Source of the DNA: Acidobacteriota bacterium
GTDB taxonomy: Bacteria; Acidobacteriota; Thermoanaerobaculia; Multivoradales; Multivoraceae
DNA length: 64,000 nt
Reading direction: 5' to 3'
Assembly: GCA_029263415.1 (NCBI GenBank)
Contig: JAJCXN010000051.1
Span: 1 to 64,000 of the forward strand
A program made the position numbers and the translations under genes. Below are positions 17,188 to 27,836 of the stretch, one piece after another; within the stretch, counting starts at the first letter, position 1; each line of letters opens with the position of its first letter. A model generated the notes under the pieces. It made no database searches. It saw only the letters and a program-made list of their open reading frames with translations, and was not told where the DNA came from.

Positions 17188-17382
17188 CTCGGTTGGGTGG
17201 CGGGGTGGGGGTAGTGGCGATGGCGATGGTCCTACTGCATAGGCGAGGCGCGTCTTCGCTCCTTTCGGCGGATCGGGGATCCCCTTTGGGGGCACCGCCC
17301 AACCCATTGCCAACCCCCTCATGCTGTACTACCATACGCAGATGTCACCCCCGCCTCGCCCTCACTAACCGGAACGCCACAA

Positions 17383-17763
17383 GTGCCAGCCAGAAAACTC
17401 CGCCAAGTTCAACTCGTCGGCTCCCAGATCCGCCAACTGCGCAAGGAACACCGCCTAACGCAGAACCAGCTGGCTACCCGCATCGGCGTGCAGCAGTCGG
17501 ACCTCTCGCGCATGGAGAAGGGGGAGTACCGAGTCTCGCTCGATACGTTGTTTCGGATCCTCGGTGAGTTCGATCTTGGTATCGGCGAATTCTTCGGCGA
17601 AGACCCGACCGCCAACACCACGGTAGACGACGTAGCGCTGTTGCGTCAGGTCCGCTCGCTGCCGGATGAAGATCAGCGCGAGATCGAGCAGTTCGTGGGG
17701 TTCAAGCGCTCTCGCCACCTGTCGACCTCAAAGCCGACCAAAGTTGATAGGTCCAACGCCTAG
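17383..17763 (+). CDS. XRE-family helix-turn-helix regulator
   Basis: This is a 126-residue cytoplasmic DNA-binding protein starting with GTG at 17383. Residues about 9-66 form the HTH_3 domain: IRQLRKEHRLTQNQLATRIG, VQQSDLSRMEKGEYRVSLDTLFRILGEF, with recognition helix QQSDLSRMEKG. The C-terminal part (LLRQVRSLPDEDQREIEQFVGFKRSRH) is basic. It is followed after 53 nt by a TPR protein and then a secreted protein, the likely target operon or partners. Confidence 0.9.
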   Translation: MPARKLRQVQLVGSQIRQLRKEHRLTQNQLATRIGVQQSDLSRMEKGEYRVSLDTLFRILGEFDLGIGEFFGEDPTANTTVDDVALLRQVRSLPDEDQREIEQFVGFKRSRHLSTSKPTKVDRSNA

Positions 17764-17816
17764 CCTCTCCTATTCCTTAGCCCCCTCCTTCGCCTCCTTC
17801 CAGTGAACCGACTTCC

Positions 17817-18728
17817 ATGACCACCAGCCATACGTTGTCCAAGAAGCATCCCGGCCACCTCCTCCTTTTGCGCGGTCTCGACGCTGTTGCCCGGGGCGAT
17901 CGAGCTAGAGCCGGCCAGCTGTTCGACAGCACCATGTCTTGGGCCATTGAGCGCGGCGACAACGATCTATGGGATCGTGCCTTTTGCAACCGCTGCGGGA
18001 TCGATATCGAGAACGGCCGCCATATCGAAGGCCTAGCCGAGCTGCGCGAGATCGTGCTGCGCAGTCGCAATCTTGAGAATGGTTTCCTAGCTTCATACAA
18101 CGCCGCCCGCGCCTACGACCTACGCGGCGACCAAGACCGAGCGTTGTTCTACTTGAACATCGCCAAAGATCGCTGCGGGCGCCTGGCTCGTCACGACTGG
18201 TTGGCGTGGGCCCACAACCAAGCCGGCAATCTCTATCTCACCAAGTCGAAGATCGAAGACGCCTGCTTGGAGTACCAAACGGCGCAGGCACTGCTGCCAA
18301 CCGAAGCGCGCGCGCAGAAAGCCCAAGTGCGCGACAACCTCGGTTACTGCCGCATGCTGCAAGGTCGCACCGCCGAAGGGTTCTCGCTCGTTTACAAGGG
18401 GCTGCGCGAACTCCGCCGCTTGAAGCTGGTGCGCGAGCAGATTCCGCTGCACCTATCTCTTTGCTTCGGCTATCTCGAGGTCGATCGACCGGCGCGCGCC
18501 CTACAGCACGGTTTGCGCGGTCTGGAACTCGCTGAAGCACACACCGACGTCGAGTCGATCAAGAACGCTCACTACCTGGTGGGCGAGACCTACAACCAGC
18601 TAGGCCAGGATCTAGAGGCCTTCAACACTTTCCAGGCATTGCAAGAGCGCTACTTCCCCGACACACCGCACATCCCGCAGCTGCTGATGGCGATCGACAC
18701 CAGATCCCTGGTGAACCTCAAGGCTTAG
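17817..18728 (+). CDS. TPR-repeat protein
   Basis: This is a 303-residue soluble protein built of helical hairpins, with no signal peptide. The repeats include ASYNAARAYDLRGDQDRALFY at about 95 and AWAHNQAGNLYLTKSKIEDA at about 135. They continue with VRDNLGYCRMLQGRTAEGF (about 170) and NAHYLVGETYNQLGQDLEAF (about 255). The layout resembles the TPR halves of regulator-with-TPR proteins. Here the DNA-binding half is a separate upstream gene (XRE, 53 nt away). The next gene, a secreted protein, starts 7 nt after its stop, so the three form one operon. A role as sensor or partner of the XRE protein is inferred from context only. Confidence 0.85.
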   Translation: MTTSHTLSKKHPGHLLLLRGLDAVARGDRARAGQLFDSTMSWAIERGDNDLWDRAFCNRCGIDIENGRHIEGLAELREIVLRSRNLENGFLASYNAARAYDLRGDQDRALFYLNIAKDRCGRLARHDWLAWAHNQAGNLYLTKSKIEDACLEYQTAQALLPTEARAQKAQVRDNLGYCRMLQGRTAEGFSLVYKGLRELRRLKLVREQIPLHLSLCFGYLEVDRPARALQHGLRGLELAEAHTDVESIKNAHYLVGETYNQLGQDLEAFNTFQALQERYFPDTPHIPQLLMAIDTRSLVNLKA

Positions 18729-18735
18729 GTCACCG

Positions 18736-20277
18736 ATGTTCAACCAACGCATCAGTCGCGCACGTTCCGCCTTCCGCTCCAAGGCATTGTTGTCGCTCGC
18801 AGCCAGCGTCGCGCTGACGTTAGTCGCCCTACCCTGTCTCGGCCAGTCCCTGCTCGGCATGGAGTACGTCGAGACCAAGAGCACCACCATCGGCCCCAAC
18901 GGTGAGCTGTTCCACATTCAGGCTGGCATGCATCTCGATCTGTTCCCTGAAGACCCTGCAGCGGGCTGGAACACAGTGCTTGCACTCGACGTCGTTCGCG
19001 ACGGCGAGTTGGCCGAGCGCCTGGTGATCCCTGGCACCGAGAGTTTCGAGATCGAGAGCGACGCCGCACTACTCGCCGACGGCAACCGCCTGTTCATCCT
19101 ATGGATGAGTCGCGCGGGTGCCGAGCTTTCGAGTCTCGAGTTGATTTCGTTCGAGGCCGATACCTCAAGCTTCGGTAGCAAGGTTGATGTTTCTGGCGAT
19201 CCGCTACCCCTCAAAGGCCGACCGGACCTCGCCATTACCCGAGAGACCGTCTGGTTACCGGCTCACTACAACGCTGAAGGCGAACAACTCGCAGCTCCAA
19301 CAACAGCAACCCGCACCGTCGTACATGTGCTGTGGTGGGAAGAGGATCTCGCGACTACGCAGAGCAGTGTCTATTACGCACCGATCGTCCTGACCGACGG
19401 TGCGTTCCTTGGGTGGAATCCGGTAGTCCAGCTCAGCCCCGAGTTCTTCGGCATCACACCGCAAGCGCCCGCTACGCCTGGGTGGTCGCAAGACCTCCTC
19501 CACGCGCCGTCGCTCGACCAGGGAACGGATGCACGTTCCTTGGTGATCGGTCTCCCGGCCGGCTCGAACGGCGTGCTCTACAACACGGTCGTACGGCTCC
19601 TGCCCGAAGGTTTAGCCGCGATTGCCGAAGAGGCTCGCTCTCACATCATTGGCGTCGGGCTCATTCAAACTGGTGGCGCTGGCGGTGCAGGCCCAGACTA
19701 CATCGACGTTGCCGAGGCCGCACGTTCGCACATCATCGGAGTCGGCAGAGTCCAGCTACATCAGGGTGTACGAGAGTTTGTGGCCAACAAGGTCGCAGCT
19801 CGCATCGTCGCCTTTGGCGAGGCACAGGCCGTCGCAGGCGCTCTGTTCGATCCTGCGGTGTTCGAAGAACTGGCTGCCGAAACTTGGGCCGAAGCGATGG
19901 CCGCTGGCGCTTCGCTGCTTGGCAACCAGCTGCGCAGCGCGGATCTTTCGTGCGGAGTCTTGCACCTCGGCGCGACCGGTCCGGTAACCCTGGGATCCGA
20001 ATCAACGGAGTCGCTTCACCAAGTCGAGTTCTGCATCAGTTCCACGCACACCCTGCCCGCGACCACCGCCGTTGAGGGCTCCGAGCACCGTATCGTGACC
20101 TCGGAAGATGGCACTCAAGCGCTTGTCGTTTGGCAGGATCAAGACGGGACCGTAAGCTACCGTCGCACCGAAGCGACTCTCGAATCCGGCTGGACCGAGA
20201 CCCAGGTTGTGCCAGATACCGAGCTGGACCTCAACCTAGCTGTCGCCTTGCTGCGCAGCCAAGTCCGGATTCGCTAG
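18736..20277 (+). CDS. Secreted protein of unknown function
   Basis: This is a 513-residue protein with a clear Sec signal peptide (basic start, hydrophobic stretch at about 16-34, cleavage after LPCLGQ). The mature part is beta-rich with many Trp/Val strands, some like propeller blades (for example VVHVLWWEEDLATTQSSVYYAPI and EDGTQALVVWQDQDGTVSYRR). An internal duplication at about 295-340 repeats the peptide ARSHIIGVG twice. I recognise no enzyme motif. It is the third gene of the XRE-TPR operon, starting 7 nt after the TPR gene. An envelope function watched or controlled by the first two genes is inferred. Confidence 0.75.
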   Translation: MFNQRISRARSAFRSKALLSLAASVALTLVALPCLGQSLLGMEYVETKSTTIGPNGELFHIQAGMHLDLFPEDPAAGWNTVLALDVVRDGELAERLVIPGTESFEIESDAALLADGNRLFILWMSRAGAELSSLELISFEADTSSFGSKVDVSGDPLPLKGRPDLAITRETVWLPAHYNAEGEQLAAPTTATRTVVHVLWWEEDLATTQSSVYYAPIVLTDGAFLGWNPVVQLSPEFFGITPQAPATPGWSQDLLHAPSLDQGTDARSLVIGLPAGSNGVLYNTVVRLLPEGLAAIAEEARSHIIGVGLIQTGGAGGAGPDYIDVAEAARSHIIGVGRVQLHQGVREFVANKVAARIVAFGEAQAVAGALFDPAVFEELAAETWAEAMAAGASLLGNQLRSADLSCGVLHLGATGPVTLGSESTESLHQVEFCISSTHTLPATTAVEGSEHRIVTSEDGTQALVVWQDQDGTVSYRRTEATLESGWTETQVVPDTELDLNLAVALLRSQVRIR

Positions 20278-20537
20278 GCCGGGTTCGCTTGCCGGGTTCT
20301 CTAGGCCCGGTTCACTAGTCGGGGTCGGTAGGGCGGGGGCGAGATTTCCTTCGGCAAGCTTGCCTCTCCACGGACCCGTTTCGGAACACTCGTTTGCAAA
20401 CTCCACCTTGGCTGGAACACGGGCGCCCGTTGACGCGTTCTCAAAGCATAGACGCGCTGCAAAGTTCGATTTGGTCTGTGAGCCAAGATCTCAGCGGCGC
20501 CATCCAACAGCATCCAACCAGTCACCTTACTTCCCCT
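20278..20537. other. Intergenic region with GCCGGGTTC repeats
   Basis: Three near copies of GCCGGGTTC lie at about 20278-20311. The rest has no assignable element. An in-frame extension of the protease gene into this region from an ATG at 20394 looks non-coding. Confidence 0.45.
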
Positions 20538-21791
20538 ATGAGGTTTCAGATGCATTCCTTCGATCCCGAACTTGAACCTTCCCGCCACCAATCGTGGGTC
20601 GGACGCTGGGTACTCTGGGTCCCTGCGTTAGCACTTGCGTTTTACCTTGGATCGGTCTCTCGCGGACCTTTAACAAGCACTCTCCTCTCCGACGGATCGG
20701 CCAGCCCAGCGCGCACCGCACTCGGCTCTGCAGGCACCGCCGATCAGGACGGTTCTGGCCTCGCGCGCAGCGAGGTCGAGGTGGTTGATCTCTTCAAGAC
20801 CGCATCGCCATCAGTGGTCTACATCACCACCCTCGAACCCAGACGGGTGGGGTTCACACGTACCGTGACCGAAGCTGAGACCGGCTCTGGATCCGGTTTC
20901 ATCTGGGACAACGATGGTCATGTGGTGACCAACTACCATGTCATCCGTTCGGTCTGGGACTTAAAGCGTGCGGAGATGATGCCCAGCGATCGGGTACGAG
21001 TGACCCTGGCCGACCAGTCCGAATGGGACGCGAAGGTGCTGGGAGTTGCCCCTGAAAAGGACCTCGCGGTGTTGCGCCTCGAGGCGCCTACCCAGAAGCT
21101 CCGTGCGCTTGGGCGCGGCAGCTCAAAGGGCCTTCAAGTGGGCCAATCGGTCTACGCCATCGGCAATCCATTTGGTCTCGATCAAACGCTCACCACCGGC
21201 GTGGTCAGCGCTCTTAACCGAGAGATTCGTTCAATCGACCAGACCCGGATCATCCGCAACGTGGTGCAGACGGATGCGGCAATCAACCCCGGCAACTCTG
21301 GCGGGCCACTGTTGGATTCGAACGGCAGGCTGATCGGCGTCAACACGCAGATCGCCTCGACCTCGGGCTCTTCCGCCGGGATCGGTTTCGCTATCCCGGT
21401 GGATACCGTCACCTGGGTTGTGCCTGACCTCATCGAGTGGGGCGAGATCGCTCGACCGACCCTTGGACTGAGCCAGATCGATGAACAGTTCTTGAGGCGG
21501 CGTGGACAAACCGGCGTGCTCGTGGTTAGCGTGAACGCCGACTCGGGCGCCGCTCGGGCTGGCCTCCGCGGCACCTCCGTTGATCGACGGGGGTACGTGC
21601 AACAACTGGGTGATGTGATCGTCGGTGCCGGTGGAGAAGAGGTCGCTAACTTCGACGATCTTCTACGAACCCTGGAGAACTTGGAGGAAGGTGACCTAGT
21701 GGACCTCAAGGTACTGCGCGGCGAAAAGCGCATCGAGGTGTCGGTCGAGCTCGGTCCGAGTATCGCCCAAGCGACCCGTCGGCGCAGGTAG
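20538..21791 (+). CDS. HtrA/DegP-like trypsin-family serine protease with one PDZ domain
   Basis: I take the ATG at 20538 (or 20550) as start, giving about 417 residues with a single membrane anchor at about 21-38 (WVLWVPALALAFYLGSVS). The protease domain carries the triad His in NYHVI, Asp in EKDLAVLRLE and Ser in INPGNSGGPLL. A single PDZ domain follows (about 305-405), beginning GVLVVSVNADSGAARAGLRG. One PDZ with an N-terminal anchor resembles DegS or plant Deg1-type proteins more than DegP. It probably degrades or senses misfolded envelope proteins. It lies 260 nt after the XRE-TPR operon and ends 75 nt from the convergent hutG. Confidence 0.93.
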   Translation: MRFQMHSFDPELEPSRHQSWVGRWVLWVPALALAFYLGSVSRGPLTSTLLSDGSASPARTALGSAGTADQDGSGLARSEVEVVDLFKTASPSVVYITTLEPRRVGFTRTVTEAETGSGSGFIWDNDGHVVTNYHVIRSVWDLKRAEMMPSDRVRVTLADQSEWDAKVLGVAPEKDLAVLRLEAPTQKLRALGRGSSKGLQVGQSVYAIGNPFGLDQTLTTGVVSALNREIRSIDQTRIIRNVVQTDAAINPGNSGGPLLDSNGRLIGVNTQIASTSGSSAGIGFAIPVDTVTWVVPDLIEWGEIARPTLGLSQIDEQFLRRRGQTGVLVVSVNADSGAARAGLRGTSVDRRGYVQQLGDVIVGAGGEEVANFDDLLRTLENLEEGDLVDLKVLRGEKRIEVSVELGPSIAQATRRRR

Positions 21792-21866
21792 CCCACCGAC
21801 CCGGCCTGGGCTGGGCTGGATCTGCGACGCTACCCGCAGTCAGGGTTCAGCTCTGCCGGAGTGGTC

Positions 21867-22676
21867 TTATGGCCGCCAGGTCTCGAGCACGTTGGCAACG
21901 CGTTTGAGCACTTCGATCAGGTGGTCAGCCTTAGCCGCATCCCATTCCGCGGGAGCACTCAGATATCCATCCCAACCGATCTCCAGCTGCAAAGCGTGCA
22001 CGCGAGTGGCTGGGCGACCGTAGGTGCGGGTGATGCTGCCGCCTACGAAACGGCCATTCACTGCGGTCGTGAACCGTGATTGCCGCAATACACCGACGAC
22101 CAAGGCTTCAAGATCGTCAGCGGCCGTAGCGCCGTGATTCGTGCCCAGGTTGAGCACGGGTAGGACACCATCGAACAATCGCGGCAATACCGAGCAAATC
22201 GAATGGCAATCGAAGAGCACGGCGTAGCCATGCAGCTCGCGTAAGCGCTCCAGCTCACCTTCAAGAGCGAGATGGTAGGGCCGCCAGTAGCGTTCTATCC
22301 GCTCTGACTTCTCGGACTGAGTGATTGTCTCTCCTGCGCGATAGATCTCTTGGCCGTCGAACTGCTCCGTGGGGCAGAGCCCGGTGGTGGCTTGTCCCGG
22401 ATAGAGACTCTGGTCTGAAGTCGGTCGGTTGAGGTCCACGAGATAGCGAGTGTTGTTGGCCACCAACAGCGACTGGCCGCGCTCTGGTGCGAACCCGAAC
22501 AAGCGATCAACGAACCAGTCCGTATCGGGCCACTCTCGCGCTTGTTCCGTCAATCGAACCTGGAGCGACTCGGGACAGCGCGTGCCGGCATGGGGCACTG
22601 AGAACAACACCGGACCCGTGCCTTGGTGCAGGGTGAAGACCTCGGCCTCAAGCGCGGGCTTCGCTTGATCCGTCAA
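21867..22676 (-). CDS. hutG: N-formylglutamate deformylase (N-formylglutamate amidohydrolase)
   Basis: This is a 269-residue cytoplasmic zinc hydrolase that splits N-formyl-L-glutamate to glutamate and formate, the last step of the five-step histidine pathway. Family motifs are [11 protein letters not shown] near residue 26, [23 protein letters not shown] and LFDCHSI. The last third has [11 protein letters not shown] and [11 protein letters not shown]. The start codon overlaps the hutH stop by 4 nt (ATGA), so translation is probably coupled. The presence of HutF upstream fits this enzyme's substrate. Confidence 0.93.
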   Translation of the reverse strand: MTDQAKPALEAEVFTLHQGTGPVLFSVPHAGTRCPESLQVRLTEQAREWPDTDWFVDRLFGFAPERGQSLLVANNTRYLVDLNRPTSDQSLYPGQATTGLCPTEQFDGQEIYRAGETITQSEKSERIERYWRPYHLALEGELERLRELHGYAVLFDCHSICSVLPRLFDGVLPVLNLGTNHGATAADDLEALVVGVLRQSRFTTAVNGRFVGGSITRTYGRPATRVHALQLEIGWDGYLSAPAEWDAAKADHLIEVLKRVANVLETWRP

Positions 22677-24250
22677 CCGCGCGCCTCGGCCAATAGCGAC
22701 TCACCCAGTACATCGAAACTCCCCGAAGCGATCAGATCGGCCACCGACTCGATGTCACCGGAGAACACACGGTCCTCGTCGCGGGGTGCAACCCGTTCTC
22801 GAATCGCTGCGTGCGCTCGCTCCAACGGCTCTGAACTCTTCAACGGTCGTCGCAGATCGATGCCCTCAGCGGCAGCCATCAACTCGATGGCGACGATCCG
22901 CCGCAGGTTGGCATTCATCCGACCGAGTCTGAACGCGGCGTGCGTCGCCATACTGACGTGGTCCTCCTGGTTCGCCGAAGTCGGCAGACTGTCGACCGAC
23001 GCGGGATGCGTCATCTGCTTGTTCTCGCTGGCGAGGGCAGCGGCGGTGACCTGGGCGATCATGTAGCCCGATTGAAGCCCGGGTTCTTTAGCAAGAAACG
23101 CCGGCAGTTCACTCAGGGCCGGATCGACCATCGCCGACAGGCGGCGTTCAGAAATCGCTCCTATCTCACTCAGCGAGAGCGCCAGAATGTCTGCCGCGAA
23201 GGCTACTGGTTCGGCATGGAAATTCCCGCCAGAAAGTACCTCGCCTGGACCCCCACCATCTGGGGAGAACACCAACGGGTTGTCGCTCACCGAGTTGGCC
23301 TCGATCAGCAACGTACGTTCGACGTTTAGCATCAGATCGAGAGCGGCCCCTAGAACCTGCGGTTGGCAACGGAACGAATAGGGATCCTGGACGTGATCGC
23401 AGTCGAGATGGGAAAGGCGGATCTCAGATCCTGCCATCAATCTGCGGATGGCAGCCGCAACAGCAACTTGTCCCGGGTGCGGGCGCAACGCGTGAATGCG
23501 AGCGTCAAAGGGCACATCAGAGCCCTTCACCGCGTCGATCGACAGAGCGCCTGCAACCAACGCCGCGCCGAGGGTCTGTTCGCCTTGAAACAAGGCCTGC
23601 AGTGCCAGCGCGGTGGACACCTGGGTGCCGTTGAGCAGGGCCAGGCCCTCCTTGGCTTCGAGTTGCAGCGGCTCGAGGCCGACCGCCGCAAGTGCCGCAG
23701 CACCAGACATGCGCTCACCCTCAACGATTGCTTCCCCTTCGCCGATCAGGACCAGACTCATGTGCGCGAGCGGTGCTAGGTCGCCTGAAGCGCCGACCGA
23801 GCCCTGACTCGGAATCACCGGAAGCACGTCGTGCTCGAGCAGACCTGCAAGCGTCTCAGCAACCAGCAAACGCACCCCCGACGCCCCGCGAGCGAGACTG
23901 GCCAGCTTGAGCAGCATCACTAACCGCACCACATCGCCATCGAGGGGGTCGCCTACTCCGGCAGCGTGCGAACGCACCAGATTGACCTGGAGCTGCGCTA
24001 GGTCAATCGCCGAGACGCTGACTCCTGCGAGCTTGCCAAAACCGGTGTTGACGCCGTAGATCGCCGCGCCGCTCGCCAGCAGTCCTTCGACCGTAGCTCG
24101 CGACGCTTCGATGGAGGCTTGGACACTCTCGGTCAGACTGACCCGGATCGGACCTCGCAACGGCGCGCGCAGTGCATCGGTTGCAAGCGTCTGCCCCGAC
24201 AGCACGATTGCCGAGGGCGCATCTTTGCGTGGTTGGTTTGACTCGCTCAT
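22673..24250 (-). CDS. hutH: Histidine ammonia-lyase
   Basis: This is a 525-residue enzyme that converts histidine to urocanate plus ammonia. The self-made MIO cofactor triad Ala-Ser-Gly is at about 154-156 in [14 protein letters not shown]. Other family segments are [13 protein letters not shown] near 65 and [14 protein letters not shown]. There is also the C-terminal [18 protein letters not shown]. Two ATGs lie side by side (24253 and 24250); GGAGA upstream is better spaced for the second. An upstream in-frame extension is not used. It starts 20 nt after hutF stops and overlaps hutG by 4 nt, giving the operon hutF-hutH-hutG. Confidence 0.95.
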   Translation of the reverse strand: MSESNQPRKDAPSAIVLSGQTLATDALRAPLRGPIRVSLTESVQASIEASRATVEGLLASGAAIYGVNTGFGKLAGVSVSAIDLAQLQVNLVRSHAAGVGDPLDGDVVRLVMLLKLASLARGASGVRLLVAETLAGLLEHDVLPVIPSQGSVGASGDLAPLAHMSLVLIGEGEAIVEGERMSGAAALAAVGLEPLQLEAKEGLALLNGTQVSTALALQALFQGEQTLGAALVAGALSIDAVKGSDVPFDARIHALRPHPGQVAVAAAIRRLMAGSEIRLSHLDCDHVQDPYSFRCQPQVLGAALDLMLNVERTLLIEANSVSDNPLVFSPDGGGPGEVLSGGNFHAEPVAFAADILALSLSEIGAISERRLSAMVDPALSELPAFLAKEPGLQSGYMIAQVTAAALASENKQMTHPASVDSLPTSANQEDHVSMATHAAFRLGRMNANLRRIVAIELMAAAEGIDLRRPLKSSEPLERAHAAIRERVAPRDEDRVFSGDIESVADLIASGSFDVLGESLLAEARG

Positions 24251-24270
24251 CATCGCTTCTCCGAAAACTT

Positions 24271-25707
24271 TTAGCCCAGTTCGTGCACACGAGCACGAAA
24301 CTCCGTCATAACTTCTTCGCGCCGGATATGGCGCCCGCCTTGGACCAGCAAGACACCGCCCACGTAGACGTCGCGTACACAGGAACTGTCGCCCGCGAAG
24401 ACCCAACTGTCGATCAGCGGATCCGCGCTGCGTCCGATCAGTCGCGAGTGATCTGGATCGAGCACCACAATGTCGGCACGCTGACCCACCTCGAGGCCGC
24501 TCATGGGTTGGTCCAACGCGCGCGCACCGCCCGCGCGTGCAGCATCAAACAACCTGCGCCCAGTCGATTGATCGGAGCCGCCGGCCAGTACGTTGCGCTC
24601 GCGATCTCGCAGGCGCTGGGAGTTCTCGAGCTGGCGTAGGTCCTCGGCCACCGAAATGCGGATCTGGCTGTCCGTGCCAATGGCGACGCGACCGCCTTCG
24701 GCAAGATAGTCGCGCGCAGCAAAGACGCCGTCTCCTAGGTTGGCCTCGGTGGTCGGACAGAGCCCCACCACGGCACCACAGTAGGCGAGTTGAGAGCGCT
24801 CTGCGTCGCTAAGGTGAGTAGCGTGGATCAAGCACCAGCTGCCATCGACGCCAGTACCCGTCCCCGACATTTCTTCGAGCAGGCGCTCGACCGGCCGTTT
24901 GCTGCATTGCGCCAAGCAGTCCGTGACCTCTGCGGTTTGTTCCGCGACGTGCACATGAATCGGCGCGCCTGGATGATCTCTGCGCATCGCGTGCGCAGCC
25001 TCGCGGAGATCCTCGATTGCAACCGCGCGCAGCGAATGAGGAGCAAGCCCTAGTCTTTCGTGCCCCTCGTGCCCGACCATCTCCTTGGCCACTGTTTGAA
25101 CAATCTCCAGCACCTGATCGGGAGTGGTCGCAAAGCGCCGTTGTCCGCCTACCAGCGCACGGCCATCGAAGCCTCCGCGGCTGTAGAGCACAGGCAACAT
25201 GGTGATCGCGATCCCGGTCGAGCGCGCAGCCGCAAGGCATCGCAGCGAGAGTTCCGCGCGCACAGCGTAGGGGCTCAGATCGGGCTGGTTGTGCAGGTAC
25301 TGGAATTCGCCGACCGCAGTAAAGCCCGCTTCGAGCATCTCGACATAGGCCTGCGCTGCAACCGCCTCCAGTTGTTCGGGACTCAACCGCTCGACGAACG
25401 AGAACATAGCCTCGCGCCAGGTCCAGAACGTGTCGTGCTGATCAACGCTCGACGGGCCTGAGCGTTCGGCCAAACCGGTCATCAGCCGTTGGTGAGCATG
25501 CGAGTGCACGTTGGCCATACCTGGGAGTGCACTGCCTTCAGTCCACTCGACGCCCTGACGCACTTTCGCGTCAGCCCCACGCTCCACCGCCTGGATGAAC
25601 CCCTCGGCGTCGAGACGCAGCACCACGTCCCTCGTCCACCCGTTGGGCAAAAGAGCCTGGTCAAAGCCAAGGGCGGGTGCCACTGATTGCTGCTTGCGCG
25701 CGTCCAT
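24271..25707 (-). CDS. hutF: Formimidoylglutamate deiminase
   Basis: This is a 478-residue amidohydrolase-fold enzyme that converts N-formimidoyl-L-glutamate to N-formylglutamate plus ammonia. The metal-binding start is [14 protein letters not shown] near residue 63. Further family motifs are [35 protein letters not shown] and the late [12 protein letters not shown]. It starts at 25707 beside the palindromic operator. With HutG downstream it defines the branch of histidine breakdown that avoids formamide (HutE/one-step) and releases formate. Confidence 0.93.
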   Translation of the reverse strand: MDARKQQSVAPALGFDQALLPNGWTRDVVLRLDAEGFIQAVERGADAKVRQGVEWTEGSALPGMANVHSHAHQRLMTGLAERSGPSSVDQHDTFWTWREAMFSFVERLSPEQLEAVAAQAYVEMLEAGFTAVGEFQYLHNQPDLSPYAVRAELSLRCLAAARSTGIAITMLPVLYSRGGFDGRALVGGQRRFATTPDQVLEIVQTVAKEMVGHEGHERLGLAPHSLRAVAIEDLREAAHAMRRDHPGAPIHVHVAEQTAEVTDCLAQCSKRPVERLLEEMSGTGTGVDGSWCLIHATHLSDAERSQLAYCGAVVGLCPTTEANLGDGVFAARDYLAEGGRVAIGTDSQIRISVAEDLRQLENSQRLRDRERNVLAGGSDQSTGRRLFDAARAGGARALDQPMSGLEVGQRADIVVLDPDHSRLIGRSADPLIDSWVFAGDSSCVRDVYVGGVLLVQGGRHIRREEVMTEFRARVHELG

Positions 25708-25722
25708 GGTCGTAGCTTAAGC

Positions 25723-25742
25723 TGTATAGACAACTCTATACA
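25723..25742. promoter_or_regulatory. Palindromic operator between hutF and hutI, likely HutC site
   Basis: TGTATAGA, CAAC, TCTATACA is a perfect 8-4-8 inverted repeat. It lies in the 80-nt gap between the divergent hutF and hutI starts, so it can control both arms. TGTATAGACA-type half sites are known for GntR/HutC regulators of hut genes, and a HutC gene lies in the plus-strand arm. Confidence 0.85.
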
Positions 25743-25787
25743 AGTGCCCAGTCCATTCCGGCGCCCGATGTACCCCGAGAGTGCTCA

Positions 25788-27029
25788 ATGACTTCTGCTT
25801 CCAACACTCAGCTACTGACCCACGCCACCGTTGCAACCTGTGCGTCCGGCGCATCTGACGCCGAGCTGATCGAGGACGGCGCGGTCCTGATCGAGAACGG
25901 TGAGATCCGCTGGGTCGGCACCAGCGTCGAGGCTACCTCCGAGTTCGCCCAGTGTTCCTTGCCCACCAGTTCCTGCAGCGGGCGATTGCTCACTCCAGGC
26001 TTGATCGACTGCCATACCCACCTGGTCTACGGCGGCGATCGCAGTATCGAGTTCGAACAACGGTTGATGGGCAAGAGCTACGAAGAGATCGCGCGGGCCG
26101 GGGGCGGTATTGTGTCCTCCGTCCAAGCTACTCGCGCAGCTAGCGCACACGAACTCATGCAGACCGCGCTTCACCGACTGGACGCGCTTCTCGCGAGCGG
26201 CGTCACAACTGTCGAGATCAAGTCAGGCTACGGGCTCGATCTCGACACCGAGGCGCGGTGCTTGACGGTGGCGCGAAAGCTGTCCGAGCATCGACCGATC
26301 AGCGTCGCGACCACCTACCTCGGCGCTCATGCTCTGCCGCCGGAGTTCACCAACGACCGAGAAGGTTATGTGGATTTCGTGGTGAACCAAGCTCTGCCTG
26401 AGATCGCCGACCGCGGCCTGGCCGACGCTGTGGACGGGTTTTGTGAGGGCATCGCGTTCTCCACTCAGGAGATCGCTCGCGTATTCGAAAAGGCGAGAGC
26501 GCTCGGCATTCCGATCAAACTACACGCGGAACAGCTGTCCAACCTTGGCGGTGCGAAGCTGGCGGCTTCTTTCGGTGCACTGTCCGCTGATCACCTCGAG
26601 TACCTCGATGAGGAAGGCGTTGTTGCCATGGCTGAAGGCGGCACAGTTGCGGTCCTTTTACCTGGCGCCTTCTACTACCTGCGCGAAACGCGGAAGCCTC
26701 CCGTGACTCTGCTGCGTGAGCACGGTGTACCGATCGCGATCGCCACCGATCTCAACCCGGGGTCCTCGCCGGTTCACTCGCTCATCGCCACCATGAACAT
26801 GGCCTGCGTGCTCTTCGAGCTCACTCCGAACGAAGTGCTTCGCGGAGTGACGGTCGCAGCAGCGCAAGCGCTGGGCCTAAGAGACCGGGGCCAGATCAAG
26901 CCCGGTTTGCGAGCAGATCTGGCGCTATGGAGCACGACTGCTCCGGTCGGACTGTGCTATCCACTCGGCCACGCGCCCTGCCAGGCGGTTTGGTTTGCCG
27001 GCGACCTGGTGCGAGGTCAACTTCCTTGA
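25788..27029 (+). CDS. hutI: Imidazolonepropionase
   Basis: This is a 413-residue amidohydrolase that opens the imidazolone ring to N-formimidoyl-L-glutamate, the third step of histidine breakdown. Metal ligands are in [12 protein letters not shown] near residue 72. Family segments include [15 protein letters not shown] near 105 and [11 protein letters not shown]. The later segments [16 protein letters not shown] and [14 protein letters not shown] complete the set. It is the first gene of the plus-strand arm; hutC starts on its TGA (TTGA overlap). Confidence 0.95.
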   Translation: MTSASNTQLLTHATVATCASGASDAELIEDGAVLIENGEIRWVGTSVEATSEFAQCSLPTSSCSGRLLTPGLIDCHTHLVYGGDRSIEFEQRLMGKSYEEIARAGGGIVSSVQATRAASAHELMQTALHRLDALLASGVTTVEIKSGYGLDLDTEARCLTVARKLSEHRPISVATTYLGAHALPPEFTNDREGYVDFVVNQALPEIADRGLADAVDGFCEGIAFSTQEIARVFEKARALGIPIKLHAEQLSNLGGAKLAASFGALSADHLEYLDEEGVVAMAEGGTVAVLLPGAFYYLRETRKPPVTLLREHGVPIAIATDLNPGSSPVHSLIATMNMACVLFELTPNEVLRGVTVAAAQALGLRDRGQIKPGLRADLALWSTTAPVGLCYPLGHAPCQAVWFAGDLVRGQLP

Positions 27030-27787
27030 GCTTGGGCACCACCTCTCCAGCAACCGCGCCGCTCGCTCGGCCACTGTATAGACACATCAAAGTCTTCGTG
27101 CGCGAGCATGTCGAGAGCGGTGCGTGGCCGCCAGGGCACCGGGTGCCGAGTGAGAACGAGTTGGTCTCACAGTTCAACGTCTCGCGGATGACGGCCCACC
27201 GCGCGCTTCGCGAGCTTCAACAAGAAGGGGTGTTGGCTCGCCGTCCGGGTGTCGGCACTTTCGTGCGCGAACCCTCGCGTCGGACCAGCTTGATCGACAT
27301 TCGCAACATCGCGGATGAGATTACTGCGCGCGGCAATCGTCACAGTTGCTCGGTCGAGCTCAAGGCGACCATCATTGCAACCGACCAGCTCGCTACGGCG
27401 TTCGATCTCGACCGAGGAACGGAGCTGTTTCATGTCGTCTTGGTGCACCGTGAACGCACCGGCCACGACAAGGCTGTGCCAGTCCAACTCGAGAACCGCT
27501 ACGTCAACGCGAAGGTGGTCTCTGACTTTCTCGAGCACGACTTCAAAAGCTCGACCCCCACCGCGTTGCTGTTGGCCGCTATTCAGCCCGATGAAATCGA
27601 GCACACCGTCACCGCCATCCGGCCAACCAAAGAGCACCAACGGCTGCTTGAGGTGAAGTCGGGTGAACCGTGCCTATCGTTGCATCGACGGAGCTGGTCA
27701 GGCGAGCACGTGGTCACGGTCGCCGAGTTGATCTATCCCGCGAGCAGGTACTCACTTCACGGGCGACATCGCCCGGCCAACGTCTGA
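27026..27787 (+). CDS. hutC: GntR-family histidine utilisation repressor
   Basis: This is a regulator of about 253 residues with an N-terminal winged helix (about 15-80: [49 protein letters not shown]) and a C-terminal UTRA effector domain. In HutC proteins the effector is urocanate. No ATG precedes the HTH between the hutI stop and the domain. I infer a TTG start at 27026 that overlaps the hutI stop by 4 nt, with GAGG 9 nt upstream; GTG or TTG a few codons later is possible. It probably binds the operator at 25723-25742. A matching half site (27075-27082) occurs within its own fifth-helix-side coding start but may be chance. Confidence 0.9.
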   Translation: MSLGTTSPATAPLARPLYRHIKVFVREHVESGAWPPGHRVPSENELVSQFNVSRMTAHRALRELQQEGVLARRPGVGTFVREPSRRTSLIDIRNIADEITARGNRHSCSVELKATIIATDQLATAFDLDRGTELFHVVLVHRERTGHDKAVPVQLENRYVNAKVVSDFLEHDFKSSTPTALLLAAIQPDEIEHTVTAIRPTKEHQRLLEVKSGEPCLSLHRRSWSGEHVVTVAELIYPASRYSLHGRHRPANV

Positions 27788-27836
27788 GTCGCTACAGAAA
27801 GCCCGTCCCAGAACCAATTCTCAAGGCCTAACTTTC

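Noticed and set aside
27075-27082. Half site in hutC as a second operator
   Set aside because: It is only a half site and codes for the conserved LYR of the GntR start, so it may be chance. It is kept as a note only.
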